DNA of 36,263 bases from positions 1 through 36,263 of the forward strand of contig JAUNVB010000017.1 in NCBI GenBank assembly GCA_030537835.1, written 5' to 3'. The DNA is from Andreesenia angusta (GTDB lineage: Bacteria > Bacillota > Clostridia > Tissierellales > Gottschalkiaceae). Under the pieces are notes generated by a model. That model saw only the letters and a list, made by a program, of their open reading frames with translations, had not been told where the DNA came from and searched no databases. A program made the translations under genes and the position numbers. Below, piece after piece: positions 26,047 to 32,887 of the stretch. Position 1 is the stretch's first letter, and every line of letters starts with the position of its first letter.

Positions 26047-27390
26047 TTATTTGAAAAACGGAAGAGAGAACTTGCCTTTCTTCTTCATCGTCTTTTCCAT
26101 ATCAGTAAATTTTTTCATCATTTTTTTAGTCTCTTTAAATTGCTTTATCAGTTTATTGACTTCACTTATATTAGTCCCACTACCCTTAGCAATTCTCTTT
26201 CTCCTACTGCCATTTATTGAATTCGGATTTTGCCTCTCATATGGAGTCATAGATTGAATCATAGCCTCAATTCTAACTAGATGCTTATCATCTATATCAA
26301 TATTTTGCATCTGCTTTGCACCCATACCTGGAATCATTCCTAAGATATCCGACATAGAACCAAGTTTCTTAACTTGATTCATCTGACTGAGGAAATCATC
26401 AAAATCAAATTCTTGACTTCTCATCTTTTCTTCTAACTCTTTGACTTTTTCCTCATCAATAGCCGTCTGGGCTTTCTCAATAAGACTCAGAACATCACCC
26501 ATGCCGAGAATTCTAGATGCCATTCTATCAGGATAGAATACTTCTAGCTGATCTAATTTTTCTCCAACCCCTATGAATTTTATAGGTTTGCCTGTAACTG
26601 CTCTAATAGATAATGCCGCTCCACCTCTAGCATCACCATCTAGCTTAGTCAATACTACTCCAGTAATATTCAATTTCTCATCGAATGATTCTGAAATAGT
26701 AACGGCATCTTGACCTGTCATAGCATCAACGACTAAGAGCTTTTCATTCGGCGAAACTTCATCTATTATTCCTTGCAATTCTCCCATTAGCTCATCATCT
26801 ATATGAAGTCTACCTGCCGTATCTATTATTACGAGATCATTTCCATTTTTCTTTGCATGTTCTAATGCAGCCTTTGAAATATTCACAGGATCTGTCTTAT
26901 CTCCCATTGAAAAAACAGGGATATCTAATTGTTTACCAACTACTTCTAATTGCTTTATAGCAGCAGGCCTATATATATCACATGCAACTAATAATGGTCT
27001 TTTCCCTTTTTTCTTTAATAGACCTCCTAATTTCGCTGATGTCGTAGTTTTACCAGCACCCTGGAGTCCACACATCATTATTACTGTTGGCGGTGTATTA
27101 GAAAATTCTACCTTGCTTTCTTCTGCTCCCATAAGTTCTGTCAATTCTTCATTAACAATTTTTATAACTTGTTGTCCTGGAGTCAGACTTGTCATTACTT
27201 CTTGACCAATGCATCTGTCCTTAACTTTTTTTATGAAGTTCTTTGCAACTCTGAAGTTAACATCAGCTTCTAATAGTGCTAATCTTACTTCCTTCATTGC
27301 TATATCGACATCTTTTTCTGTGAGTTTTCCCTTGCCTTTTAGTCTATCTAAAGTGTCTTGTAATTTACTAGATAGTCCTTCAAATACCAT
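26047..27390 (-). CDS. ffh: Signal recognition particle protein Ffh (SRP54)
   Basis: 447 aa. Binds signal sequences at the ribosome and delivers nascent membrane proteins to FtsY. N domain (1-90), G domain with GLQGAGKTT (108-116), [37 protein letters not shown] and [12 protein letters not shown], and a Met-rich M domain (about 300-435) with [17 protein letters not shown] for 4.5S RNA binding. ATG with GGAGGTG upstream. Expressed with ylxM, which precedes it by 31 nt; its receptor gene ftsY is 4.3 kb upstream in the same direction. Confidence 0.98.
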   Translation of the reverse strand: MVFEGLSSKLQDTLDRLKGKGKLTEKDVDIAMKEVRLALLEADVNFRVAKNFIKKVKDRCIGQEVMTSLTPGQQVIKIVNEELTELMGAEESKVEFSNTPPTVIMMCGLQGAGKTTTSAKLGGLLKKKGKRPLLVACDIYRPAAIKQLEVVGKQLDIPVFSMGDKTDPVNISKAALEHAKKNGNDLVIIDTAGRLHIDDELMGELQGIIDEVSPNEKLLVVDAMTGQDAVTISESFDEKLNITGVVLTKLDGDARGGAALSIRAVTGKPIKFIGVGEKLDQLEVFYPDRMASRILGMGDVLSLIEKAQTAIDEEKVKELEEKMRSQEFDFDDFLSQMNQVKKLGSMSDILGMIPGMGAKQMQNIDIDDKHLVRIEAMIQSMTPYERQNPNSINGSRRKRIAKGSGTNISEVNKLIKQFKETKKMMKKFTDMEKTMKKKGKFSLPFFK

Positions 27391-27421
27391 CGAAGTAACA
27401 CCTCCTCTTTACTTAATTTTA

Positions 27422-27784
27422 CTAATCAATTATTTCAGATGAGATCTTTTTTATCTTATCTAATTCACTAGCAATTATATAATTATTTATATCTTTCGCT
27501 TTCTTCTCTAATTCATCAGTAATCTTAAATATTTTCTTAACTTTGGATTTATTCTCTTCGAATTTTCTCACAAGTCCTAAGCGCTCTTCATAATTATAGA
27601 GTTTAGATTCAGCTCTTTTTAAATTATCATGTGCTCCTTGTCTACTTATTCCAAGATAATTTCCTATCTCAGATAGAGATAGATCTCGAATATAATAAAG
27701 TTCTACAGTGGTATATTGTTTTTCACTCAATAATTTGCCATAAAAATCGAATAAATTTCCTATTTCTAGAATTTTTTCTATCAT
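27422..27784 (-). CDS. ylxM: UPF0122 helix-turn-helix protein YlxM
   Basis: 120 aa from the chosen start. The family has a sigma-factor region-4-like HTH and lies upstream of ffh across Firmicutes; it has been linked to the SRP. Visible: NLFDFYGKLLSEKQYTTVELYYIRDLSLSEIGNYLGISRQGAHDNLKRAESKLYNYEERL, the HTH being about residues 35-62. A longer frame begins 33 nt up with TTG, but without a ribosome binding site; the ATG at 27784 has GGTG 5 nt upstream and matches the B. subtilis N-terminus. The TTGACA promoter at 27861-27889 lies upstream. First gene of ylxM-ffh-rpsP-khpA. Confidence 0.93.
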   Translation of the reverse strand: MIEKILEIGNLFDFYGKLLSEKQYTTVELYYIRDLSLSEIGNYLGISRQGAHDNLKRAESKLYNYEERLGLVRKFEENKSKVKKIFKITDELEKKAKDINNYIIASELDKIKKISSEIID

Positions 27785-27860
27785 AGTATCACCACTTTTC
27801 AATCTTTTAAATCCCAAATAAATTAAATATCAATGTAAAGCTATAAACTTGACAGATATT

Positions 27861-27889
27861 ATTTTATATTAGATATTTTCTTTTGTCAA
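27861..27889 (-). promoter_or_regulatory. Promoter of ylxM-ffh-rpsP-khpA
   Basis: On the minus strand, a perfect TTGACA (27884-27889), 17 nt, then TAAAAT (27861-27866), about 77 nt before ylxM. Confidence 0.8.
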
Positions 27890-27923
27890 TCCATTTTATA
27901 ATTAAATAAAAATTTTTTCTTAT

Positions 27924-27952
27924 TTGACAATAATTTATACTTATTCTATAGT
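27924..27952 (+). promoter_or_regulatory. Promoter of the DUF1836 gene
   Basis: A perfect TTGACA (27924-27929), 17 nt, then TATAGT (27947-27952), 37 nt before the start codon. It is back to back with the ylxM promoter, the two -35 boxes lying 34 nt apart. Confidence 0.8.
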
Positions 27953-27989
27953 TTAAATATATACCTTTATTTGTTAGGAGATGTAATTT

Positions 27990-28517
27990 ATGGATGAAAG
28001 ATTGAGTTTAATAAAAGATTTAAATAGAGTTAAGCTACCTAGATGGGATGAATTCCCAGAATTTGGTATTTATAGAGATCAGTTGATAAGTATCGTCAAT
28101 AGTTCTATAGATAATGTCTTATATATAGAAGAAAATACTTTACTTACAAAATCCATGTTGAATAATTATGTTAAATGGAAGATGATACCAAAACCTATTA
28201 AAAAGAAATATTATAAAAACCATATAGCTTTCTGTATAGTTATTTCTTGCTTTAAACCGATTTTAACTATTGCAAATATAAATAAGGGTATAAAATTACA
28301 AACTAGAATAGAAAGTGAAGAAAATGCTTATAATAGATTCTGTAATATATTAGAATCTATTTTTAATAAAGATATATCGAATTTAAACGATCTTGGAACC
28401 TCTGATGATTTTAAAGTCAATTCCAATAATTTAGGAATTTATACTAGCTGTAAAGCTCTTTATTATAAGAGGATATCAGATCTAATCCTATCTTCTACTG
28501 AAGATTTTGATGAATAA
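27990..28517 (+). CDS. DUF1836 domain protein, putative helix-turn-helix
   Basis: 175 aa. The pattern LPRWDEFPEFGIYRDQLISIV....LTKSMLNNYVKWKMIPKPIKKKYYKNHIAFCIVISCFKPILTI (about 16-95) fits DUF1836, a Firmicutes family with a MerR-like HTH layout (two helices then a basic K-K-Y-Y-K turn). No experimental role is known to me. The C-terminal 80 residues are less conserved and ends in acidic residues. ATG with TAGGAGATG upstream and a near-consensus promoter; divergent from ylxM-ffh and ending at a shared terminator with msrAB. No membrane segment. A transcription regulator of itself or of the divergent operon is a guess from layout. Confidence 0.85.
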   Translation: MDERLSLIKDLNRVKLPRWDEFPEFGIYRDQLISIVNSSIDNVLYIEENTLLTKSMLNNYVKWKMIPKPIKKKYYKNHIAFCIVISCFKPILTIANINKGIKLQTRIESEENAYNRFCNILESIFNKDISNLNDLGTSDDFKVNSNNLGIYTSCKALYYKRISDLILSSTEDFDE

Positions 28518-28520
28518 AAA

Positions 28521-28546
28521 AAGTCCTCAACTAAGAGGACTCTTTT
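28521..28546. terminator. Bidirectional terminator between DUF1836 gene and msrAB
   Basis: AGTCCTC (28522-28528) and GAGGACT (28535-28541) form a 7-bp stem with a 6-nt loop; an A run precedes and a T run follows on the plus strand. Serves both convergent genes. Confidence 0.88.
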
Positions 28547-29652
28547 TATTTAAATAGAATTTTATACTCTCCATATCCTTTTTCTTCTAATTCATCGTAA
28601 GGTATGAATTTTAATGATGCACCATTTATACAATATCTTAATCCACCTTTTTCCTCTGGTCCATCTTCAAAAACATGACCGAGATGAGAATCTCCGGAAT
28701 TACTCCTCACCTCAACTCTTTCCATACCTAGACTTCTATCTTTTTCATATTTTACTCTGACCTTGTCTATAGGCTTTGTAAATGATGGCCATCCACATCC
28801 TGAATCATATTTATCTTCTGAAGAAAAAAGAGGCTCACCAGTTACTATATCTACATATATGCCTTTTTCAAAATTCTTATCGTATTCACTCGTAAAAGGC
28901 TTTTCTGTTGCCGAATTCTGTGTAACATCATATTGTATATCCGTTAAATCTTTCTTTAAATTCTCTAAATTTGGCTTCTTATAATCCTTTTTATCTTCTA
29001 TTAATGGTTTTTTTGCTAATGATATATCTATATGGCAATAGCCACCAGGATTTTTCTTTAGATAATCTTGATGCTCTTCTTCGGCATCATAGAATTGCTT
29101 TATAGGCTCTATTTCAACGGCAATCTTCTTATCATATTTCTTCTGTTCCTTCTTTATGAAATTCTCAGCAATTTCCTTTTGCTCATCATTTACATAATAT
29201 ATCCCTGTTCTATACTGTCTTCCAATATCATTTCCTTGTTTATTAATCGATACAGGGTCTATTATTCTAAAATAATGCATTAATATTTGATTTAAATTCA
29301 ATTGATTGCTATCATAAACTAATTTTAATGTCTCTGCATGATCAGAATTCTTATATATTAAATCTTCGTACTTGGGATTTTCCGTCTTTCCATTAGCATA
29401 ACCAACAGTAGTTTCTAATACTCCATCAATATTCTGAAAATATGCTTCAACACCCCAAAAGCAACCTCCAGCTAAATATATCTCTTCTCTTTTCTCTATT
29501 CTATTCATATTAATATCATCCTTCTTAACTTCTTCTTTTTCTGTCTCATTTTCTAATTTCGTCTTCATACCTTCCTTATTGCATCCATTCAATGTCAGAA
29601 CTATTAAAGATAATGCTATTCCTATTGTAAAAATCCAAAATATCCGTCCCAT
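28546..29652 (-). CDS. msrAB: Exported lipoprotein MsrA-MsrB fusion (methionine sulfoxide reductase)
   Basis: 368 aa from the chosen start. Reduces both stereoisomers of methionine sulfoxide. N-terminal signal with lipobox LTLNGC, so Cys24 would be lipidated and the protein held on the outer face of the membrane. MsrA domain (about 56-212): GGCFWG with catalytic Cys64, and GGYC (Cys206) as likely resolving Cys. MsrB domain (about 235-368): SGCGWPSF (Cys286), [14 protein letters not shown] and RYCINGASL (catalytic Cys341). It matches the Neisseria PilB MsrA/B order but lacks its thioredoxin-like domain. The frame starts 18 nt up at TTG, but AAGGA lies 8 nt before the ATG at 29652. Follows the hemolysin III gene across a terminator that leaves little room for a new promoter. 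Confidence 0.94.
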   Translation of the reverse strand: MGRIFWIFTIGIALSLIVLTLNGCNKEGMKTKLENETEKEEVKKDDINMNRIEKREEIYLAGGCFWGVEAYFQNIDGVLETTVGYANGKTENPKYEDLIYKNSDHAETLKLVYDSNQLNLNQILMHYFRIIDPVSINKQGNDIGRQYRTGIYYVNDEQKEIAENFIKKEQKKYDKKIAVEIEPIKQFYDAEEEHQDYLKKNPGGYCHIDISLAKKPLIEDKKDYKKPNLENLKKDLTDIQYDVTQNSATEKPFTSEYDKNFEKGIYVDIVTGEPLFSSEDKYDSGCGWPSFTKPIDKVRVKYEKDRSLGMERVEVRSNSGDSHLGHVFEDGPEEKGGLRYCINGASLKFIPYDELEEKGYGEYKILFK

Positions 29653-29680
29653 ATTATCAATCCTTTTCAATTAATTTTAT

Positions 29681-29736
29681 AAAAAAACCTTAGTAGAGAA
29701 TCATAATTATATTATATTCTGATTCAAATACTAAGG
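29681..29736 (-). terminator. Terminator after hemolysin III gene
   Basis: On the minus strand CCTTAGTA (29736-29729) pairs with TACTAAGG (29695-29688), and inside it GAATCA/TGATTC pair again; seven T follow. The tract ends 28 nt before the msrAB start. Confidence 0.8.
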
Positions 29737-29745
29737 CAATTAATT

Positions 29746-30387
29746 TTATCTTAAATATTTATAAATTGCTATGAATTGACTCACAGTAGCGAGCAGTATA
29801 AATATATGCCATATACCGTGATTCAATTTTATTTTCCTATTTTTATAGAAATAAGCTCCTATAGAATAGAGCAATCCTCCAACTAATATATATATGAAGA
29901 ATCCAAGTCCTATGCTTTTAACTAATTGAGGTATGAAGAAAACAGCAATCCAGCCCATTATTAGATACATAGCTAAAGATAGAGCCTTTCTCTTATCGAA
30001 ACTTCCCCTCAAATAATTGATTATTTTAAGACCTATTCCAATAATTGCGCATAGCCAGATAATACCTAATATTACCTTACTCAAAGTAGTATCTAATGCT
30101 ATTAAGAATATTGGCGTATAAGTACCAGCTATACATAGGAAAATAGCAGAATGATCGAATACTCTAAAAAATTTCTTTAAATCTCTATTCTGAATACCAT
30201 GGTAGATAGTTGAAGAGAGAAACATAGATATTGTGCAAATTCCATAAATACTAAACGCTATTATTCTTTGATAATCCTCCATTACAATAGGCTTATATAG
30301 TAATAAAGCTGTTGAAATAAATCCAAATAGAGTCCCTATTCCATGCGTTATAGAGTTAAATATCTCCTCTTTATATGAATAACTCAT
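29746..30387 (-). CDS. Hemolysin III family (PAQR/YqfA-type) membrane protein
   Basis: 213 aa. Seven predicted membrane segments spread over the length. Family motifs with the probable zinc-binding residues are visible: SSTIYHG, FDHSAIFLCIAGTYTP and the C-terminal HGIWHIFIL, as in PAQR receptors, several of which are ceramidase-like hydrolases; bacterial function is unclear and the name hemolysin is historical. ATG with GGAGATGG upstream. It has a strong promoter flanked by two dyads (30418-30438, 30473-30493), so it is probably tightly regulated. Followed by a terminator and msrAB. Confidence 0.9.
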   Translation of the reverse strand: MSYSYKEEIFNSITHGIGTLFGFISTALLLYKPIVMEDYQRIIAFSIYGICTISMFLSSTIYHGIQNRDLKKFFRVFDHSAIFLCIAGTYTPIFLIALDTTLSKVILGIIWLCAIIGIGLKIINYLRGSFDKRKALSLAMYLIMGWIAVFFIPQLVKSIGLGFFIYILVGGLLYSIGAYFYKNRKIKLNHGIWHIFILLATVSQFIAIYKYLR

Positions 30388-30417
30388 AATCTACCATCTC
30401 CTTATATAAACCGTTTC

Positions 30418-30438
30418 ATCTAGTTATTATAACTAGAT
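30418..30438. repeat. Perfect dyad over the -10/start site of the hemolysin III promoter
   Basis: ATCTAGTTAT (30418-30427), a central T, and ATAACTAGAT (30429-30438) form a perfect 10-1-10 inverted repeat. It overlaps the edge of the -10 and the expected transcription start: a typical repressor operator position. Confidence 0.7.
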
Positions 30439-30465
30439 TATAACATTTGAGCTTTATCAAGTCAA
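30437..30465 (-). promoter_or_regulatory. Promoter of the hemolysin III gene
   Basis: On the minus strand, TTGACT (30460-30465), 17 nt, then TATAAT (30437-30442) with TG one base upstream (extended -10). Confidence 0.85.
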
Positions 30466-30472
30466 TTTTTTA

Positions 30473-30493
30473 TAAATAAACACCGTTTATTTA
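30473..30493. repeat. Perfect dyad just upstream of the hemolysin III -35
   Basis: TAAATAAAC (30473-30481), ACC, GTTTATTTA (30485-30493): a perfect 9-3-9 inverted repeat 7 nt above the -35. It could be a TetR-like operator or an AT-rich hairpin ending transcription of the gene at 30511; T run after it is weak on the minus strand. Confidence 0.6.
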
Positions 30494-30510
30494 AAATCTA
30501 CTACACTCCC

Positions 30511-30741
30511 TCATGATGAACCTGTTGTAAAGAGTCTATATAGATTCGGTAATAGAAGTATTGCTAGATTCCCAAGCATTATATTTATAAAAAAATCTCT
30601 ATCTTTCGATAGAAATGCTAATACTATACTAATAGCCGAAGCTATAAAACAAAGTGTAGAATTCCCACAATTTAAAACCATTATATGATATATCTGAAAT
30701 ATCCCTGATATTATCAAAAATATAATCGAAGCTATTTTCAT
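30511..30741 (-). CDS. Small hydrophobic membrane protein, unknown
   Basis: 76 aa. I do not recognise a family. The protein is almost wholly hydrophobic: about three membrane segments (1-22, 28-46, 52-68) with a short charged loop SKDRD near 45-49 and two Cys at 25 and 31 facing the first loop. ATG with AAGGGGTGA upstream. It starts 11 nt after the ypmS-like gene and is probably co-transcribed with it. The ribosome binding site and packing make it a real gene. Confidence 0.7.
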   Translation of the reverse strand: MKIASIIFLIISGIFQIYHIMVLNCGNSTLCFIASAISIVLAFLSKDRDFFINIMLGNLAILLLPNLYRLFTTGSS

Positions 30742-30752
30742 AATCTCACCCC

Positions 30753-31355
30753 TTAATCAATCATTGTCTTTGGAATATTAATTTCAAAAGTATAGTCGTC
30801 TTTTAATGAATCGATATTTTTAGCTTTTATTAATAGGCCCTGTTCTTTAGATATATCTATTAAATTTATTATTATATTTCCTTTTTCTAAATCGATCTTC
30901 ATAGGTATATCTTTAGGAATTATAATTGCAAAGGCCTTTAAAATTAAATTCTTAGGTAAATCAAAGCCCCCAGCTTCAATATTGCTTATATTTACCATTA
31001 TATTTCCATTTTTCAAAGCTTTAGGTCTTCCCTTTATTTCAAAAGGCAATTTCCTCTCTAATATCTCTAATTTTCCTAAAAAATGAACTTCTTTATCGAA
31101 GTAAATCTGATACGAATTCTTTTCATCCATCAATACAGTCTTTAAAAGCTCATTGAATTGATCTTCTGTAAATTTAGTCTCAAATCTTAAACTATTATCT
31201 ATTTCAGTAGAATTAGTTATTTCATTATTCTCCATGTATTCAGAGTAATTTGAAGCATTATTCAATCTTATTAGAATATAGATAATTGAGATTAGAATTG
31301 AAAATATTAGAATTAAAAATGCCCATTTCCATAAATTAATTTTTCTCTCTTTCAT
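30753..31355 (-). CDS. YpmS-like (DUF2140) membrane-anchored protein
   Basis: 200 aa. One N-terminal membrane segment (about 10-29) preceded by KERKINLWKW, then an extracytoplasmic domain. The body (YQIYFDKEVHFLGKLEIL..KLPFEIKGRPKALKNGNIMVNISNIEAGGFDLPKNLILKAF) follows the DUF2140/YpmS pattern of alternating strands. Function unknown; the family is typical of Firmicutes. ATG with AGGAGG directly after a T tract that belongs to the hairpin ending the DUF503 gene. Co-transcribed with the small membrane gene 11 nt downstream. Confidence 0.75.
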   Translation of the reverse strand: MKERKINLWKWAFLILIFSILISIIYILIRLNNASNYSEYMENNEITNSTEIDNSLRFETKFTEDQFNELLKTVLMDEKNSYQIYFDKEVHFLGKLEILERKLPFEIKGRPKALKNGNIMVNISNIEAGGFDLPKNLILKAFAIIIPKDIPMKIDLEKGNIIINLIDISKEQGLLIKAKNIDSLKDDYTFEINIPKTMID

Positions 31356-31371
31356 TTAAACCTCCTAAAAA

Positions 31372-31404
31372 AATAAAACTACCTCTTCTCGAAGTAGTTT
31401 TATT
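31372..31404 (-). terminator. Terminator overlapping the end of the DUF503 gene
   Basis: On the minus strand AATAAAACTAC (31404-31394) pairs with GTAGTTTTATT (31382-31372) over an 11-nt loop. On this strand TTTTATTTTTTT leads straight into the AGGAGG of the next gene. It takes in the DUF503 stop. Confidence 0.75.
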
Positions 31405-31690
31405 CAAATTTTATAATTTCATAATATATATCCATTATTTCTATTCCTAATTTTTCTTCTATAAAATTTACAATATTTTGTATTAATTTCTCTGATAATG
31501 ATTCCGTCAGATGAGTAAAAGATATACCTAGAATCAAAGATCTATGTATATCCTGATCCTCTACTTCCATTATTGAGATATTGTATTTATTCTTCAATCT
31601 CTCGACTATCTTATATCTAATTTTTCTCTTATCTTTTAGAGAATAAGAATCACCAATATATATCTTTATCTTTGCTATTCCAACGAACAT
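31400..31690 (-). CDS. DUF503 protein, YlxP-like
   Basis: 96 aa. Small ferredoxin-fold-like protein of unknown role. Visible: IAKIKIYIGDSYSLKDKRKIRYKIVERLKNKYNISIMEVEDQDIHRSLILGI, matching the SLKxKR...YN.S..E...D..W/R..I signature of DUF503. In B. subtilis YlxP lies in the nusA-infB operon with ribosome factors; here it sits 8 nt after ftsY. ATG with AGGTGATA upstream. Complete. Confidence 0.88.
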   Translation of the reverse strand: MFVGIAKIKIYIGDSYSLKDKRKIRYKIVERLKNKYNISIMEVEDQDIHRSLILGISFTHLTESLSEKLIQNIVNFIEEKLGIEIMDIYYEIIKFE

Positions 31691-31698
31691 AGTATCAC

Positions 31699-32793
31699 CT
31701 ATATCTCATCTTCTCCGAATATCGCATCTACGAATGATTTCGAATCGAATTCCTGTAGATCGTCGATTCCTTCACCTACTCCAACTAATTTAACTGGTAC
31801 ATCTACTTCTGATTGTACTCCTATTACAACTCCACCTTTTGCAGTTCCATCGAGTTTCGTCAAAACTATACCCGTTATATCACATGCTTCTTTGAATATC
31901 TTAGCCTGTTGAATCGCGTTCTGACCAGTTGTAGCATCTACGACTAATAATACCTCTCTTGATGCTTCGGGGAATTCTCTATCAACAATTCTAAATATCT
32001 TACTTAATTCATTCATAAGATTCTTTCTATTGTGTAATCTTCCCGCCGTATCACAGATAAGTATATCTGCCTTCTTTGCTTTCGCAGATTGAATACCATC
32101 GAAGATAACGGCTCCTGGATCTGCTCCTTCTGCATGAGCTATTATATCTACATTAGATCTATTTGCCCATTCTTCTAATTGTTCAATTGCCGCTGCTCTA
32201 AAAGTATCCCCAGCTGCAATTATTACTTTCTTTCCTTCATTTCTAAATTTCGCAGATAATTTACCAATAGTCGTAGTCTTACCTGCTCCATTGACTCCAA
32301 CTACTAAAATTATACTAGGAGGATTGTCTATATTCAATTTACTTCCCTTTTCATTAGAATCTAATATCTCCTGCATTTCTTCTTTTAATAGACCCTTAAT
32401 ATCATTTACTTCTGTAAGCTTTCTCTCTCTTACCTTATCTTTTACATCTTCTATTATATTTAAACTCGTTTCAACTCCAATATCAGCCATTATTAAAATC
32501 TCTTCTAAATCTTCAAATAATTCTTCATCTATTTTTCTATAAGATTTTAATACATTATCTACCTTACCCATAATTCCATCTCTAGTCTTCGTAAGACCTT
32601 TTTTAAACTTACTGAAAATTCCAAGTTTTTCTTCTTCTAATTTCTCTTCTTCAGGGGTATTTTCATCCTCTTCTATTATTTCTTCTATATTCTCTTCCTC
32701 TGAATCTTCTATCTCCTCTTCTATTTTCTCTTCTTCTTCTTGATCTATTATCTCTTCTTTTTCCTTATTTCTTCTAAAAAATTTTTTTAGCAT
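31699..32793 (-). CDS. ftsY: SRP receptor FtsY
   Basis: 364 aa from the chosen start. Membrane-associated GTPase that receives Ffh-ribosome complexes. Acidic, Glu-rich N-terminal A region (about 10-55), then N domain and G domain with GVNGAGKTTTIGKLSAKF, AAGDTFRAAAIEQLEEW, DTAGRLHNRKNLMNEL, VVDATTGQNA, TKLDGTAKGG and GVGEGIDDLQEFD. The frame opens 12 nt earlier at a TTG that overlaps the GGAGG; the ATG at 32793 has that GGAGG 5 nt away and is chosen. smc, its usual upstream neighbour in B. subtilis, is absent; two SLH genes precede it. Confidence 0.97.
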   Translation of the reverse strand: MLKKFFRRNKEKEEIIDQEEEEKIEEEIEDSEEENIEEIIEEDENTPEEEKLEEEKLGIFSKFKKGLTKTRDGIMGKVDNVLKSYRKIDEELFEDLEEILIMADIGVETSLNIIEDVKDKVRERKLTEVNDIKGLLKEEMQEILDSNEKGSKLNIDNPPSIILVVGVNGAGKTTTIGKLSAKFRNEGKKVIIAAGDTFRAAAIEQLEEWANRSNVDIIAHAEGADPGAVIFDGIQSAKAKKADILICDTAGRLHNRKNLMNELSKIFRIVDREFPEASREVLLVVDATTGQNAIQQAKIFKEACDITGIVLTKLDGTAKGGVVIGVQSEVDVPVKLVGVGEGIDDLQEFDSKSFVDAIFGEDEI

Positions 32794-32854
32794 TTCTACC
32801 TCCAATTAATAATGAATAATATATTTTATTATACATTATATTTTTTTATAATAA

Positions 32855-32883
32855 AAGTCTGCTAAAACAATCTTAGCAGACTT
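32855..32883 (-). terminator. Terminator after the SLH-protease gene
   Basis: AAGTCTGCTAA (32855-32865) and TTAGCAGACTT (32873-32883) form a perfect 11-bp stem with a 7-nt loop, 5 nt past the stop; TTTTATTATA follows on the minus strand. The 60 nt beyond it hold TATAAT boxes but no good -35, so the ftsY promoter is not placed. Confidence 0.8.
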
Positions 32884-32887
32884 CCCT

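Noticed and set aside
27990..28546. DUF1836 gene as part of a toxin-antitoxin or phage module
   Set aside because: No partner toxin, integrase or repeats; the gene stands alone with a normal promoter and terminator.
30473..30493. Dyad as a clear terminator of the small membrane gene
   Set aside because: The stem is AT-only apart from one G:C pair and the tail on the minus strand is TAAAAAATTG rather than a T run; kept as a dyad of undecided role.
32806..32854. Promoter for ftsY from the TATAAT boxes
   Set aside because: TATAAT occurs twice in a nearly pure AT stretch but there is no credible -35 at 16-18 nt, so chance cannot be ruled out.
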